From: Candidatus Nitrosopumilus sp.
GTDB lineage: Archaea > Thermoproteota > Nitrososphaeria > Nitrososphaerales > Nitrosopumilaceae
NCBI GenBank assembly: GCA_003702495.1
Contig: REGH01000001.1
Location: forward strand, 1-44,005
Reading direction: 5' to 3'
Length of the DNA: 44,005 nt
How positions within the stretch are numbered: the stretch's first letter is position 1; every line of letters begins with the position of its first letter. Positions 7,683 to 15,183 of this stretch are shown piece after piece. The notes beneath the pieces were generated by a model. That model did not search any database, was not told the origin of the DNA, and saw nothing but the letters and a program-made list of their open reading frames with translations. The translations under genes were made by a program, and so were the position numbers.

Positions 7683-8150
7683 CTAAATCTCCTGAGCCAC
7701 CAACTCAACATGTGTCAATACGTTGTTCTTTGGAGTTGCTCTTCCCATTGCTCTTGGGATGAATCTTTTTACGATTACTCCTTTGTGAACAGTTGCGTTT
7801 ACAATCTTTAATCTATCTAAATCCATACCTTTGTACTCTGCATTTGATTCCAAATTATCTAAAACCTTGATGAATTCTTTTGCTGTTTTTTGTGGATAAC
7901 GTCCAGCCATCATACCTGGGTCTGCTTTGTGTCCTACTTGGTTCTTGAATCTTCTAAATGCAACTGCTCTGTCTTTATGTACTACTGCTTGCAAGTAATC
8001 TCTTGCTTTTTCAATTGATAATCCTTTAATTGCTACTGCAACTTCTCTTGCATGTTTATGTGAAATGTCTTTTTCTCTCAATGAAGAACGTACATGTCTT
8101 GTTGCATCATAATTTTGGAAAGCGTAACCGAATCTACCCATACTAATCAC
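7683..8150 (-). CDS. rpl22: 50S ribosomal protein L22 (uL22)
   Basis: 155 residues, archaeal length, beginning [20 protein letters not shown] after a possible three-residue extension. The L22 core helix region ([20 protein letters not shown]) and the beta-hairpin end are present. L22 lines the exit tunnel. Two starts are possible: ATG at 8150, overlapping the S19 stop by 4 nt, or ATG three codons later. Confidence 0.96.
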   Translation of the reverse strand: MISMGRFGYAFQNYDATRHVRSSLREKDISHKHAREVAVAIKGLSIEKARDYLQAVVHKDRAVAFRRFKNQVGHKADPGMMAGRYPQKTAKEFIKVLDNLESNAEYKGMDLDRLKIVNATVHKGVIVKRFIPRAMGRATPKNNVLTHVELVAQEI

Positions 8151-8542
8151 TTCAATGGTACGTAGAGGCTGGATCTTGATGCGCCAACACCTGGTGCACC
8201 GTGTGAAACCTTTCTGTTTGTTATGACATATTCTCCCAAGTAATGACCAATCATCTCTGTTCTGATTGCAACTGGTCTGAATTCTTTTCCTGAGAAAACA
8301 TTTACTGTAACATCTACCATGTATGGTAGGATAATCAAATCTCTAACATGAGTCTTGATTGGATTTTTTAATTTGCCTGCTTTTGCTGCTTTGATCTCTT
8401 CAATTAATTTTCTTTTACCATCATTAATTCCTCTGGTAAGAGATCTTCTTTGTCTTGCATTGAATAATTGGAATAATTTTTCTAATGACATGTTGTCTAG
8501 TTCTTCTTTTGGAATTCCTCTATATGAAAACTCTTTGACCAT
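8147..8542 (-). CDS. rps19: 30S ribosomal protein S19 (uS19)
   Basis: 131 residues with the archaeal N-terminal extension (FSYRGIPKEELDNMSLEKLF) and the S19 core (VFSGKEFRPVAIRTEMIGHY). S19 sits in the small-subunit head with S13. It lies 27 nt after L23; the L2 gene expected between L23 and S19 is absent. Confidence 0.96.
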   Translation of the reverse strand: MVKEFSYRGIPKEELDNMSLEKLFQLFNARQRRSLTRGINDGKRKLIEEIKAAKAGKLKNPIKTHVRDLIILPYMVDVTVNVFSGKEFRPVAIRTEMIGHYLGEYVITNRKVSHGAPGVGASRSSLYVPLK

Positions 8543-8569
8543 TTTTGTTCTTCCCCTTCTAGCTCCCTA

Positions 8570-8836
8570 TTATAGCATTCCTATCTTTGTTGCGAGGTCT
8601 CTTGCTTTTTCTGTATTTTCAAACTGGACAAATGCTTTCTTACCGTAAATTGTTCTGGCAGTGTTGACGTTAGTGACTTTTTCATTGTATAATGTGTTAA
8701 CTGCATCAGCAATCTCTGGTTTGCTTGCTGATCTCTCCACTATGAAACAAATCTTACTTTCGTTTTCTACCATTGCAAATGTCTTTTCAGTGATGTATGG
8801 TTTGATTATGATTTTACTTGCTTGATCTACATTCAT
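8570..8836 (-). CDS. rpl23: 50S ribosomal protein L23 (uL23)
   Basis: 88 residues with the L23 fold pattern: IIKPYITEKTFAMVENESK, SKPEIADAVNTLYNEKVTNV, and the end GKKAFVQFENTEKARDLATK. It sits at the tunnel exit and docks SRP. It overlaps L4 by 4 nt. Confidence 0.96.
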   Translation of the reverse strand: MNVDQASKIIIKPYITEKTFAMVENESKICFIVERSASKPEIADAVNTLYNEKVTNVNTARTIYGKKAFVQFENTEKARDLATKIGML

Positions 8837-9648
8837 TGTACTTTCGCCATTACCTCTAGATGTGTTGATTTTATTTTTCCAATCTCTTCAATTGCAGATT
8901 TTGAATATACGGTTAATCTAATTGGGTCTGAACCCGGAGCTAAATCTAGTACGCTCAAATCTTTGACACTTGTTGCCTCTACTCCTGGTAGTGCCCCAAT
9001 TGCTTTTGAAATATTTGATGCGTCTTTAGTCACAAACAATACACTCTTTCCAACCTTCTTGCTTCTTCCTCTAAGTCTTGATTGTCCAGAACGTGGTTTT
9101 CTGGCTAGTAATCTTTCTACATCTTGTGTTAGTTTTAATGAATCTAGTATTTTTGACACTTCACTTGTTTTAGAAACTGATTCAATATCATCTGAAACCA
9201 CAATTGGGAATGATTCTATTCCTTCTACTTTATGACCTCTTGATTCAACTCTATCTTTTGATGCAGTTGCTGCAATTGCAGAACATAATGCTAATTTCTT
9301 TTCTTTTTTGTTTAATTTTTTGTAAATCACTTTCTCAACAATAGGTGGGTGTGCTTGTCTTCCTCCTCTTGTGGATGCAACTTCTGCACCTTGACCTTGT
9401 CTTCCACCGCCTCCACCTTGTGCTCTTGCAACTCTAGAGACACCTTGACCTGTTGGTGGATCATTAGAATCTGCAACTACATCTTGTCCTGCAGTTGGAT
9501 GTCTTCCTTGTGGTTGGAATTTGTGTGATGTAAGATTAGTGAAAGCTTTGTGGATCAATTCTCTTCTAAATGGTGTGGAAAATACTGGTGGTAGTTCTAC
9601 TTCTCCATCTTTTGTTCCAGTTGTTGTGTATACTGATGCTTTGGTCAT
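8833..9648 (-). CDS. rpl4: 50S ribosomal protein L4 (uL4)
   Basis: 271 residues. The internal Gly/Arg-rich extended loop that reaches the exit tunnel is visible (RVARAQGGGGGRQGQGAEVA, then RGGRQAHPP), followed by the Rossmann-like part. L4 contacts domain I of 23S rRNA. It overlaps L3 and L23 by 4 nt each. Confidence 0.97.
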   Translation of the reverse strand: MTKASVYTTTGTKDGEVELPPVFSTPFRRELIHKAFTNLTSHKFQPQGRHPTAGQDVVADSNDPPTGQGVSRVARAQGGGGGRQGQGAEVASTRGGRQAHPPIVEKVIYKKLNKKEKKLALCSAIAATASKDRVESRGHKVEGIESFPIVVSDDIESVSKTSEVSKILDSLKLTQDVERLLARKPRSGQSRLRGRSKKVGKSVLFVTKDASNISKAIGALPGVEATSVKDLSVLDLAPGSDPIRLTVYSKSAIEEIGKIKSTHLEVMAKVQ

Positions 9649-10640
9649 ACTACTACCTCCAAGATGTTTGGCTTGTTGACTTTGTCTGGAACATTTCTGA
9701 TTTGACTTCTCAGTTTGATTAGTCTTCTATATGCTCCTGGAACTGACCCTTTCAAGACGATAAAATCTCCTTTAACCAATCCAAAGTGTTTGAAACCACC
9801 GTCTGGATTGATTTTTAATTTATCGTCATCAGTGTTACCCATAATCATAATTCTTTTGTCATATTCAACTCTTTGATGGAATCCAAACTGTCCTGCTCTT
9901 GGAACTGTGTACATGACACTTTGTGGTGAAATTGGACCGAGGGAACCAACTTCTCTAACTGTCTTTCTTGATTTGTGTTGTTTCTTTTTCACGTTCCATC
10001 TTTTCAAAACACCTTGCCATCCTTTACCTTTTGTAATGGCAGCAACGTCAACACTTGCACCTGTTTCGAAAATTTGATCAATCTTAATTTCTTTTCCAAG
10101 TAATTCTTTAACATGTGTAAATTGTTTTGGAATATCTCCGCCGCTTACTGAAGCTTCAAAGACATATGGTTTCTTTTGCTCAAGTCCTGCTGCACTTGGG
10201 GATATTGCAACAATTGCAAAAATCTCTTTAATCTTTTTCAAACTTTTTTCTGCATTGTCTATTGCGTTTTCTTGTTTATTTTTTAATGAAATTTCTTTAG
10301 CGATATTTTTTGGAATGTCTTCTGCATAAACATCAAACTCTGCATGACGTCCGTCATGATCTTTTGAATAACCTCTAATTCCTAGAATCAAAACTGGTGG
10401 TGTAACTAGAACTGTTCCAAGACTTACTAGTTGCTTTCCTGCATTAGGTACTTTTTCACGATCATCAATACTGACAATCTGAACACATCCTGCTTTGAAA
10501 CCACAGTGAGCTAAAATTTTTGGCTCTTCTGAATCTAATTTTGGCCATGCTCTGATTCTTGCCTCCATGCTTTTAGCACGTACTCTAGGTGAATACGCAA
10601 GGCTTCCTCTACGTGGTGAATGTCTTTTTCTAGCACCCAT
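9645..10640 (-). CDS. rpl3: 50S ribosomal protein L3 (uL3), first gene of the ribosomal operon
   Basis: 331 residues, archaeal length. It begins MGARKRHSPRRGSLAYSPRV and carries the L3 core (ITKGKGWQGVLKRWNVKKKQ, then HKSRKTVREVGSLGPISPQS, PRAGQFGFHQRVEYDKR). L3 is one of the first proteins to bind 23S rRNA and reaches the peptidyl-transferase centre. Two identical 10-bp palindromes lie 47-78 nt upstream of its ATG and are likely operon control sites. Confidence 0.97.
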   Translation of the reverse strand: MGARKRHSPRRGSLAYSPRVRAKSMEARIRAWPKLDSEEPKILAHCGFKAGCVQIVSIDDREKVPNAGKQLVSLGTVLVTPPVLILGIRGYSKDHDGRHAEFDVYAEDIPKNIAKEISLKNKQENAIDNAEKSLKKIKEIFAIVAISPSAAGLEQKKPYVFEASVSGGDIPKQFTHVKELLGKEIKIDQIFETGASVDVAAITKGKGWQGVLKRWNVKKKQHKSRKTVREVGSLGPISPQSVMYTVPRAGQFGFHQRVEYDKRIMIMGNTDDDKLKINPDGGFKHFGLVKGDFIVLKGSVPGAYRRLIKLRSQIRNVPDKVNKPNILEVVV

Positions 10641-10686
10641 GTGTAAAATTCAGCATCGATTGCCCTCTATTAAACCATGTGAGACT

Positions 10687-10718
10687 TGGTTAACCATTAA
10701 AAAATTACTGGTTAACCA
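10687..10718. promoter_or_regulatory. twin TGGTTAACCA palindromes before the ribosomal operon
   Basis: TGGTTAACCA occurs at 10687-10696 and again at 10709-10718. Each is a perfect palindrome, and their centres are 22 bp apart, about two helical turns, so two dimers would sit on the same DNA face. They lie between the L3 start (10640) and the stop of the 36-residue gene (10732). A TTTAATA-like box is nearer to L3, so the twin sites lie upstream of it. No regulator is assigned. Confidence 0.6.
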
Positions 10719-10731
10719 ACTGTGCCTAAAA

Positions 10732-10842
10732 TTAAGGATTTAGAATTTCATTTACCATATTCCAAATTGTAACTGTTCCAATTACAACTCCTGCAACTCC
10801 GACACCAATAGCCAATAACAAAAAATTTTTTCTTTCTGCCAT
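10732..10842 (-). CDS. 36-residue single-pass membrane protein
   Basis: It reads MAERKNFLLLAIGVGVAGVV then IGTVTIWNMVNEILNP: one membrane span with a short basic N-terminus. It starts 2 nt after the stop of the RNA methyltransferase gene, so it is probably translated from the same transcript. No family is recognised; it is too short and differs from archaeal SecE or Sec61-beta. Conservation would decide whether it is real. Confidence 0.55.
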   Translation of the reverse strand: MAERKNFLLLAIGVGVAGVVIGTVTIWNMVNEILNP

Positions 10843-10844
10843 GA

Positions 10845-11657
10845 TTATGATGCACTTTGTGCATTAATTATGGATAATGTTCCTAGTAATGCTTCTTCTA
10901 GACGTACTGTTTGTGTGGCTTGATTTGGGAAAAAGTTTAGAGACTTTGCATTTTGTACATTTTTCATTTTACCTCCTAGGATCTCGTGAATTCCTTTTTC
11001 AGGAGAACCAAACACAACAAGTATTGGCTGATCTGACTTTGTATATTTTGCAATCTGTTCTTTTGTTGCAGTTTTACCTTTTCTTGAGGTAAGGATTATG
11101 TTTCCTTTCCATTCTGATAATAGTGAAAATAGGTTTGCACGCTCTTTGACAGCATATCCCCAATAATCTGGTGTCTCATTTCTGTTAATTTCTTTAATTG
11201 AGAAATTTGGATATCCTTCCTTGAATTGTACTGTGACTCTTTTTCCCATTGATGTTTTACCAAAAAATGGAATTAATTGATTGATACCAACATCCACAAA
11301 TCTTTTTCCTTTAACACCTACAACTATTCCTTCTCTAACATCCCCTCTGCTAATCTTTTTTGGATTTGCAAGTGTAACATGACTTGGTATTCTTAATGGT
11401 TGCAAAACCCCTGCAAATTTCAAATCATTTACTTTGGAAAACAGTCTTCTTCTCAAAAATTGTGGTGTTTCTAAATATTTTAGAATCATTACCATCAAAC
11501 TTCCATCTTGTTTGTTGTTTCCTTCTTGGTATACGTAGATTGTTTCAATTTTAAAAATTGCACATGCTCTTGCTAAAACTGAGATTTTTCTTGTTTTGTC
11601 TATCTTTAATGATTCATCTGATAGGGAAGATTCTGGAATTGCAACAGATAATTTCAA
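10845..11657 (-). CDS. SPOUT-class RNA methyltransferase (PF02598/COG2106 type)
   Basis: 270 residues. The N-terminal half starts the knot fold (LSVAIPESSLSDESLKI, VLARACAIFKIETIYVYQEG), an OB-like insert follows (RGDVREGIVVGVKGKRFVDV), and the C-terminal knot carries the cofactor-site pattern (ILVVFGSPEKGIHEILGG, then LNFFPNQATQTVRLEEALLG). The family contains archaeal genes that sit next to L3 and human SPOUT1; 23S rRNA is a likely substrate but is not shown here. It is followed closely by a 36-residue gene and then L3, and preceded by proteasome alpha 31 nt away. Confidence 0.9.
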   Translation of the reverse strand: MKLSVAIPESSLSDESLKIDKTRKISVLARACAIFKIETIYVYQEGNNKQDGSLMVMILKYLETPQFLRRRLFSKVNDLKFAGVLQPLRIPSHVTLANPKKISRGDVREGIVVGVKGKRFVDVGINQLIPFFGKTSMGKRVTVQFKEGYPNFSIKEINRNETPDYWGYAVKERANLFSLLSEWKGNIILTSRKGKTATKEQIAKYTKSDQPILVVFGSPEKGIHEILGGKMKNVQNAKSLNFFPNQATQTVRLEEALLGTLSIINAQSAS

Positions 11658-11688
11658 TATAATCGAGTCTCACAAACAGATAAAATAA

Positions 11689-12426
11689 TTAATTTTTGTC
11701 GTGTGGATAATTTTGTTTAGCAGTATTTGCATAATTTGTAACCTGCTCCTCTGAAACAATTTCATACAAACCAGTTTCTGTTTTGATGTGTGCCATTCTG
11801 ATGTGACCTGTACCATCTTTATCTTCACTTGATAGATAAATTCCTGCACAAGCTAATGCTGCTGCATCATCTAATGAAAGATCATTTTTGTATGTTTTTT
11901 CTAAGAAATCAGTTACTTGATCAGAACCTGAACCAATTGCAATTGCATCATATGAGATGTATGTACCACTTGGGTCTGTCAAATACAATTGTGGTTTACC
12001 TCCAACAACTCCTCCAAGAATTAATGCAACACCAAATGGTCTTACACCTGCATATTGGGTATATTGTTGAGATTGATCAGCTAAGTGTTTAGCAATTGTT
12101 TCAACTTCTACAGGTTCATCATAAATCATTTTGTTACTTTGAGAAAAGAATCTTGCATTGTCAACTTGACTTCTTGCATCTGGAATGTATCCTGCTGCAG
12201 CAACTCCTACATGATCATCGATTTGGAAGATTTTTTGTGCTGTTTTAGAAATCTGCAATTTTCTTGGTTTTTCTTCAACTGCTATTACGATACCATCTTT
12301 ACATTTTACCCCCACTGCAATTGTTCCTCTTCTTACCGTCTCAATTGCATATTCGACTTGGTATAATCTGCCGTCTGGTGAGAATACTGTGATTGCTCTA
12401 TCGTAACCTTGTTGTGCAGGAAGCAT
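11689..12426 (-). CDS. psmA: 20S proteasome alpha subunit
   Basis: 245 residues with the alpha signature (YDRAITVFSPDGRLYQVEYA), the conserved RRGTIAVGVKCKDGIVIAVE region and the usual C-terminal helices. It forms the outer heptameric rings of the archaeal 20S proteasome and gates substrate entry for AAA partners. It is divergent from the DUF371 gene with 52 nt between the starts. A TTTAATTTAA box in the middle lies about 26 nt from both start codons. Confidence 0.97.
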   Translation of the reverse strand: MLPAQQGYDRAITVFSPDGRLYQVEYAIETVRRGTIAVGVKCKDGIVIAVEEKPRKLQISKTAQKIFQIDDHVGVAAAGYIPDARSQVDNARFFSQSNKMIYDEPVEVETIAKHLADQSQQYTQYAGVRPFGVALILGGVVGGKPQLYLTDPSGTYISYDAIAIGSGSDQVTDFLEKTYKNDLSLDDAAALACAGIYLSSEDKDGTGHIRMAHIKTETGLYEIVSEEQVTNYANTAKQNYPHDKN

Positions 12427-12447
12427 TTGATTCCAATGCTCTGAAAG

Positions 12448-12457
12448 TTTAATTTAA
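12448..12457. promoter_or_regulatory. shared TATA-like box between psmA and the DUF371 gene
   Basis: TTTAATTTAA is centred at 12452.5, which is 26.5 nt from the psmA ATG (12426) and 26.5 nt from the DUF371 GTG (12479). Read from either strand it is a plausible TATA box at the usual archaeal spacing for a leaderless start. Confidence 0.55.
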
Positions 12458-12478
12458 GTCTAGCCTATTTATTTTGCC

Positions 12479-12895
12479 GTGAGATTCGAAATTGAATTTT
12501 CAGGACATGAAAATATCAGATCCAATCATCAAAAAACTATAGAGATTACGAAAGAGTCTCATTTGACACCTCAAGGTGATTGTATAGTTGGTGTTAATGC
12601 AAATCATGCATGTGCTGATTTGCCACAAGATCTAAAAAATAAACTCAAAAATCCTGATTCAAAAGTTACATTTTCAATTAATGTTGGTGATTATAGTTTC
12701 TCTGTAGAGGGAAAAGGACACCCTGATCTTATTCTGACCCATGATGAAGATATTGTAATTAGAAAAAGTGATTTTGTATGTCCTAGAACTTTAGCTGTAA
12801 AATGTGACAAAGCATCTGATTTGTTACCTAGAGAAATGGTTTCTTTATTACAAGATCCTAAAACTAAAGGGATCTTTACTATCACTGTTGATTAA
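12479..12895 (+). CDS. DUF371 family protein
   Basis: 138 residues with the archaeal DUF371 pattern: an N-terminal GHENIRSNHQKTIEITKE-type strand region, the conserved TPQGDCIVGVNANHACADLP stretch and the repeated Asp-Leu-Pro/Leu-Pro-Arg motif in the second half. The protein looks like two similar halves (LTPQGDCIVGV/ACADLP versus KSDFVCPRTLAVKC/ASDLLP). Biochemical function is unknown. The start is GTG, supported by the box 26 nt upstream and by the absence of an in-frame ATG. Confidence 0.88.
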   Translation: MRFEIEFSGHENIRSNHQKTIEITKESHLTPQGDCIVGVNANHACADLPQDLKNKLKNPDSKVTFSINVGDYSFSVEGKGHPDLILTHDEDIVIRKSDFVCPRTLAVKCDKASDLLPREMVSLLQDPKTKGIFTITVD

Positions 12896-12936
12896 AACTG
12901 TGACAATTTTATAGTGATTAGCTGTATTTTTTGATC

Positions 12937-13056
12937 ATGGGAATGAAAACTAATTTGTTTATTTTAGTGCCCTTGGCTGCATTTGCAGCAATAATTCTTG
13001 GGTCCGGAATGTATTTGACATTGTGCAAAAATTCTTTAGTTCCACTCCCTTGCTGA
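12937..13056 (+). CDS. 39-residue single-pass membrane protein
   Basis: It reads MGMKTNLFILVPLAAFAAII then LGSGMYLTLCKNSLVPLPC: one hydrophobic span, then a short tail ending in Cys. It lies alone between DUF371 and the 113-residue gene, same strand. No family recognised. Confidence 0.5.
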   Translation: MGMKTNLFILVPLAAFAAIILGSGMYLTLCKNSLVPLPC

Positions 13057-13128
13057 CTCAATAATTTCTATCTTTAGTTAATTCTGATTTATCAAGATTT
13101 TCTTAAGACATGACAAACTAGATACTTC

Positions 13129-13470
13129 ATGGCAAAAACTACTATTGAGTTACCTATTTCTAAAAAACCAACCGACGCTGAACTAAAAAAACTCAAAGAT
13201 TATTTCAAAGATATGCCTGTTGAAGAAATTCTTACTGGATTAAAATTTGCTAAAAACAGATGGTCTGCCAAAGATGCAGGAACTCTAAAGGTTGGAAGAA
13301 AAAGTATTATCCAAAAGGAAGTTCATTCTGTAACTACTGAACAAGCTCAATGGAGATTGAAAAATTGGAAGATGATGATTGCAAATTATCGTCGACGTGG
13401 ATATAGTTACCCTACAATTTCTAGAATAAAAAAAATTCTTGTTCAAAAAAGTAAAAAGAAATCAAAATAG
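13129..13470 (+). CDS. basic hypothetical protein
   Basis: 113 residues. An N-terminal helical pair (PTDAELKKLKDYFKDMPVEE), a basic middle (KFAKNRWSAKDAGTLKVGRK) and a Lys/Arg-rich C-terminus (ANYRRRGYSYPTISRIKKIL, ending KSKKKSK) are seen. The charge suggests a nucleic-acid or ribosome contact, but the family is not recognised. It converges with the secreted protein gene, 1 nt between the stops. Confidence 0.7.
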   Translation: MAKTTIELPISKKPTDAELKKLKDYFKDMPVEEILTGLKFAKNRWSAKDAGTLKVGRKSIIQKEVHSVTTEQAQWRLKNWKMMIANYRRRGYSYPTISRIKKILVQKSKKKSK

Positions 13471-13471
13471 A

Positions 13472-14362
13472 TTATTGGCTCCAACCCATACTGATTAATT
13501 TTTGAACGCTTGAATGTTTGACACAAGCAGGTTGTCCTGATGATTTGAACACAAGTGAATGTGTTATTTTGCATTGAACTTCATTTGGTTCAACACCTTC
13601 TTTGAGTTGTTTCAAAGGAGCTAAACTTGCAAGATATTCTAATTCATGATCAGATACAATTGATTGAATTCCGGACAATTCTTCAAATTCTTGAATTATC
13701 AAATCAATAGAATTTATTACATCTGTAGGTTCTGCCCTTGAGTCAAAGTCTGACCAAACTTGAGAATAATACTCGTTGATTCTTTCAGCATCTATGGGGT
13801 CTAGTTCATTTTCAAATGTGCTGAATATTTGCTGTGATTGCCAAATGAATGCTGTTCCATCTTGAAATTCTGCCATCTCTTCAATAACTCCATTAACAAC
13901 TGCCTCATTGTATTCAACTTTTGATGTTTCCAAAAGACCATTGATTAATTGCATTTTGAATTCAGACTCATCACTTAATTCTTGACCTACTACAATTCCT
14001 CTTGCTTCTCGAATGATTTCTTTTGCTTCGTCAATTGCTGTTTGAGCTTCTTCTCTGCTTACATTCGTACTAGCTTTATCTTTTAACTCTAACAATGTTT
14101 GTTCTAGTTTTTCATCAAAATTTGAATTATTTTCTAGATGAGTACTCATCGTATCATACAATTCTGAAATTGGATGTGTGGCGTGCACTAATGCAAGTTT
14201 TGAATTATTTTCATCAAGGTTCAATTCCAATGCCCAAAAATGTCCTAATGTCTCTTCCAATGTTCCTGCAAACTCTAATTTTGAATCTCTATCTGAGTCT
14301 GCATAAGCTATTGGGATACCCAAAACAATCATGACCATAAAAATTCCTATGATTTCATTCAT
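13472..14362 (-). CDS. secreted helical protein with a Cys-pair C-terminal module
   Basis: 296 residues. A signal peptide (about residues 1-21, ending IPIAYA) precedes a long helical region that begins FAGTLEETLGHFWALELNLD and includes HATHPISELYDTMSTHL. This recalls the helical extracellular parts found with FTR1 iron permeases and imelysin-like proteins; the resemblance is by eye only. The last about 48 residues (SPLKQ-type PLKQLKEGVEPNEVQCK, then VFKSSGQPACVKHSSVQKLI) form a module with two Cys that I know from many secreted proteins of this group. Binding partner unknown. Confidence 0.75.
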   Translation of the reverse strand: MNEIIGIFMVMIVLGIPIAYADSDRDSKLEFAGTLEETLGHFWALELNLDENNSKLALVHATHPISELYDTMSTHLENNSNFDEKLEQTLLELKDKASTNVSREEAQTAIDEAKEIIREARGIVVGQELSDESEFKMQLINGLLETSKVEYNEAVVNGVIEEMAEFQDGTAFIWQSQQIFSTFENELDPIDAERINEYYSQVWSDFDSRAEPTDVINSIDLIIQEFEELSGIQSIVSDHELEYLASLAPLKQLKEGVEPNEVQCKITHSLVFKSSGQPACVKHSSVQKLISMGWSQ

Positions 14363-14441
14363 TAATTTTTTTTATAACATTATCATTGTTTAAAGGAACG
14401 AATGATTTTCATGTGTGATTCTAAAAAATTAGAATACTGTT

Positions 14442-15092
14442 CTAGATGAAAATGTCAGATTTTCTCTCAACAATTTGTTGCTTGAGAGAGTCTGGAACAT
14501 CTGGAATTGATGCTTTAGTTTGACCTGCAATAACACCTTGTGCTTCTTCTAAGATTGCTAATGTGTCTGCATTGGCTTCTCCGCCAATGTTCATGGAATC
14601 ACCTAATTCTACTGATGAACCTGACATCACATCTCCAAGAATTGATGACAAGTCTTGCATTGATGCATTTGCCTCTGGCATGATTCCGTTAAGTGATGGG
14701 GCTAATCCTTTGATGACTGACATACATGGGCTAAGTGTGACCACTACATCTCCTAGTTCTGATACTGTGTCTAGTCTGAGTTTAACTTGCTCCATTGAAA
14801 GTTTGGCACCGCTAACCATGTTTTTCATTTTTCTAACTTGTGCTAGTTCATTTGCATATGCTTGTGCGTATGCATTCTTGTTACTTTTATGAGCATGAAC
14901 GATTTTTTCAAAAATTTTATCATGTTTTACTTGTAATTTTTCATTGATTCCTTCTAATTTTGAGATTTGAAATTGTAATTTTTTCTGTGCAAAGTCGATT
15001 TTGTTCTTTAGTGGCTCATCTGGCTTTACTTTTCCCATAACTTTTTGAGAAATGCTTTCTTCCTGTGTTTTGTTCCAAGAGTTACTTATCAT
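14442..15092 (-). CDS. CdvB-like ESCRT-III (Snf7) protein
   Basis: 216 residues with the Snf7 layout: a basic helical hairpin (DFAQKKLQFQISKLEGINEK, HKSNKNAYAQAYANELAQVR) followed by shorter acidic helices. The C-terminal tail has a proline motif (SIPDVPDSLKQQI) that resembles a MIM-type site for the CdvC/Vps4 ATPase. Such proteins form filaments for division or membrane remodelling in archaea. There is no winged-helix domain at the C-terminus, so this is a CdvB1/B2-like paralogue rather than a CdvB with broken-wing domain. CdvA and CdvC are not in this window. Confidence 0.9.
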   Translation of the reverse strand: MISNSWNKTQEESISQKVMGKVKPDEPLKNKIDFAQKKLQFQISKLEGINEKLQVKHDKIFEKIVHAHKSNKNAYAQAYANELAQVRKMKNMVSGAKLSMEQVKLRLDTVSELGDVVVTLSPCMSVIKGLAPSLNGIMPEANASMQDLSSILGDVMSGSSVELGDSMNIGGEANADTLAILEEAQGVIAGQTKASIPDVPDSLKQQIVERKSDIFI

Positions 15093-15136
15093 GTCTAATT
15101 CTCGATATTGGTCAAAAATTTTGTTTTAAAGAGATT

Positions 15137-15167
15137 TGTCACCGTAGATGGTGTCACTGGAGTGACA
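15137..15167. promoter_or_regulatory. nested hairpins before the CdvB-like gene
   Basis: TGTCACT (15152-15158) and AGTGACA (15161-15167) are exact reverse complements around GG. An overlapping CACC/GGTG pairing lies just before it. The site is between the stop of the thioredoxin-like gene region (15184) and the CdvB start (15092), about 60-75 nt upstream of that start. It could be an operator or a terminator for the upstream gene. Confidence 0.4.
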
Positions 15168-15183
15168 GATAGTTGTAGTTACA

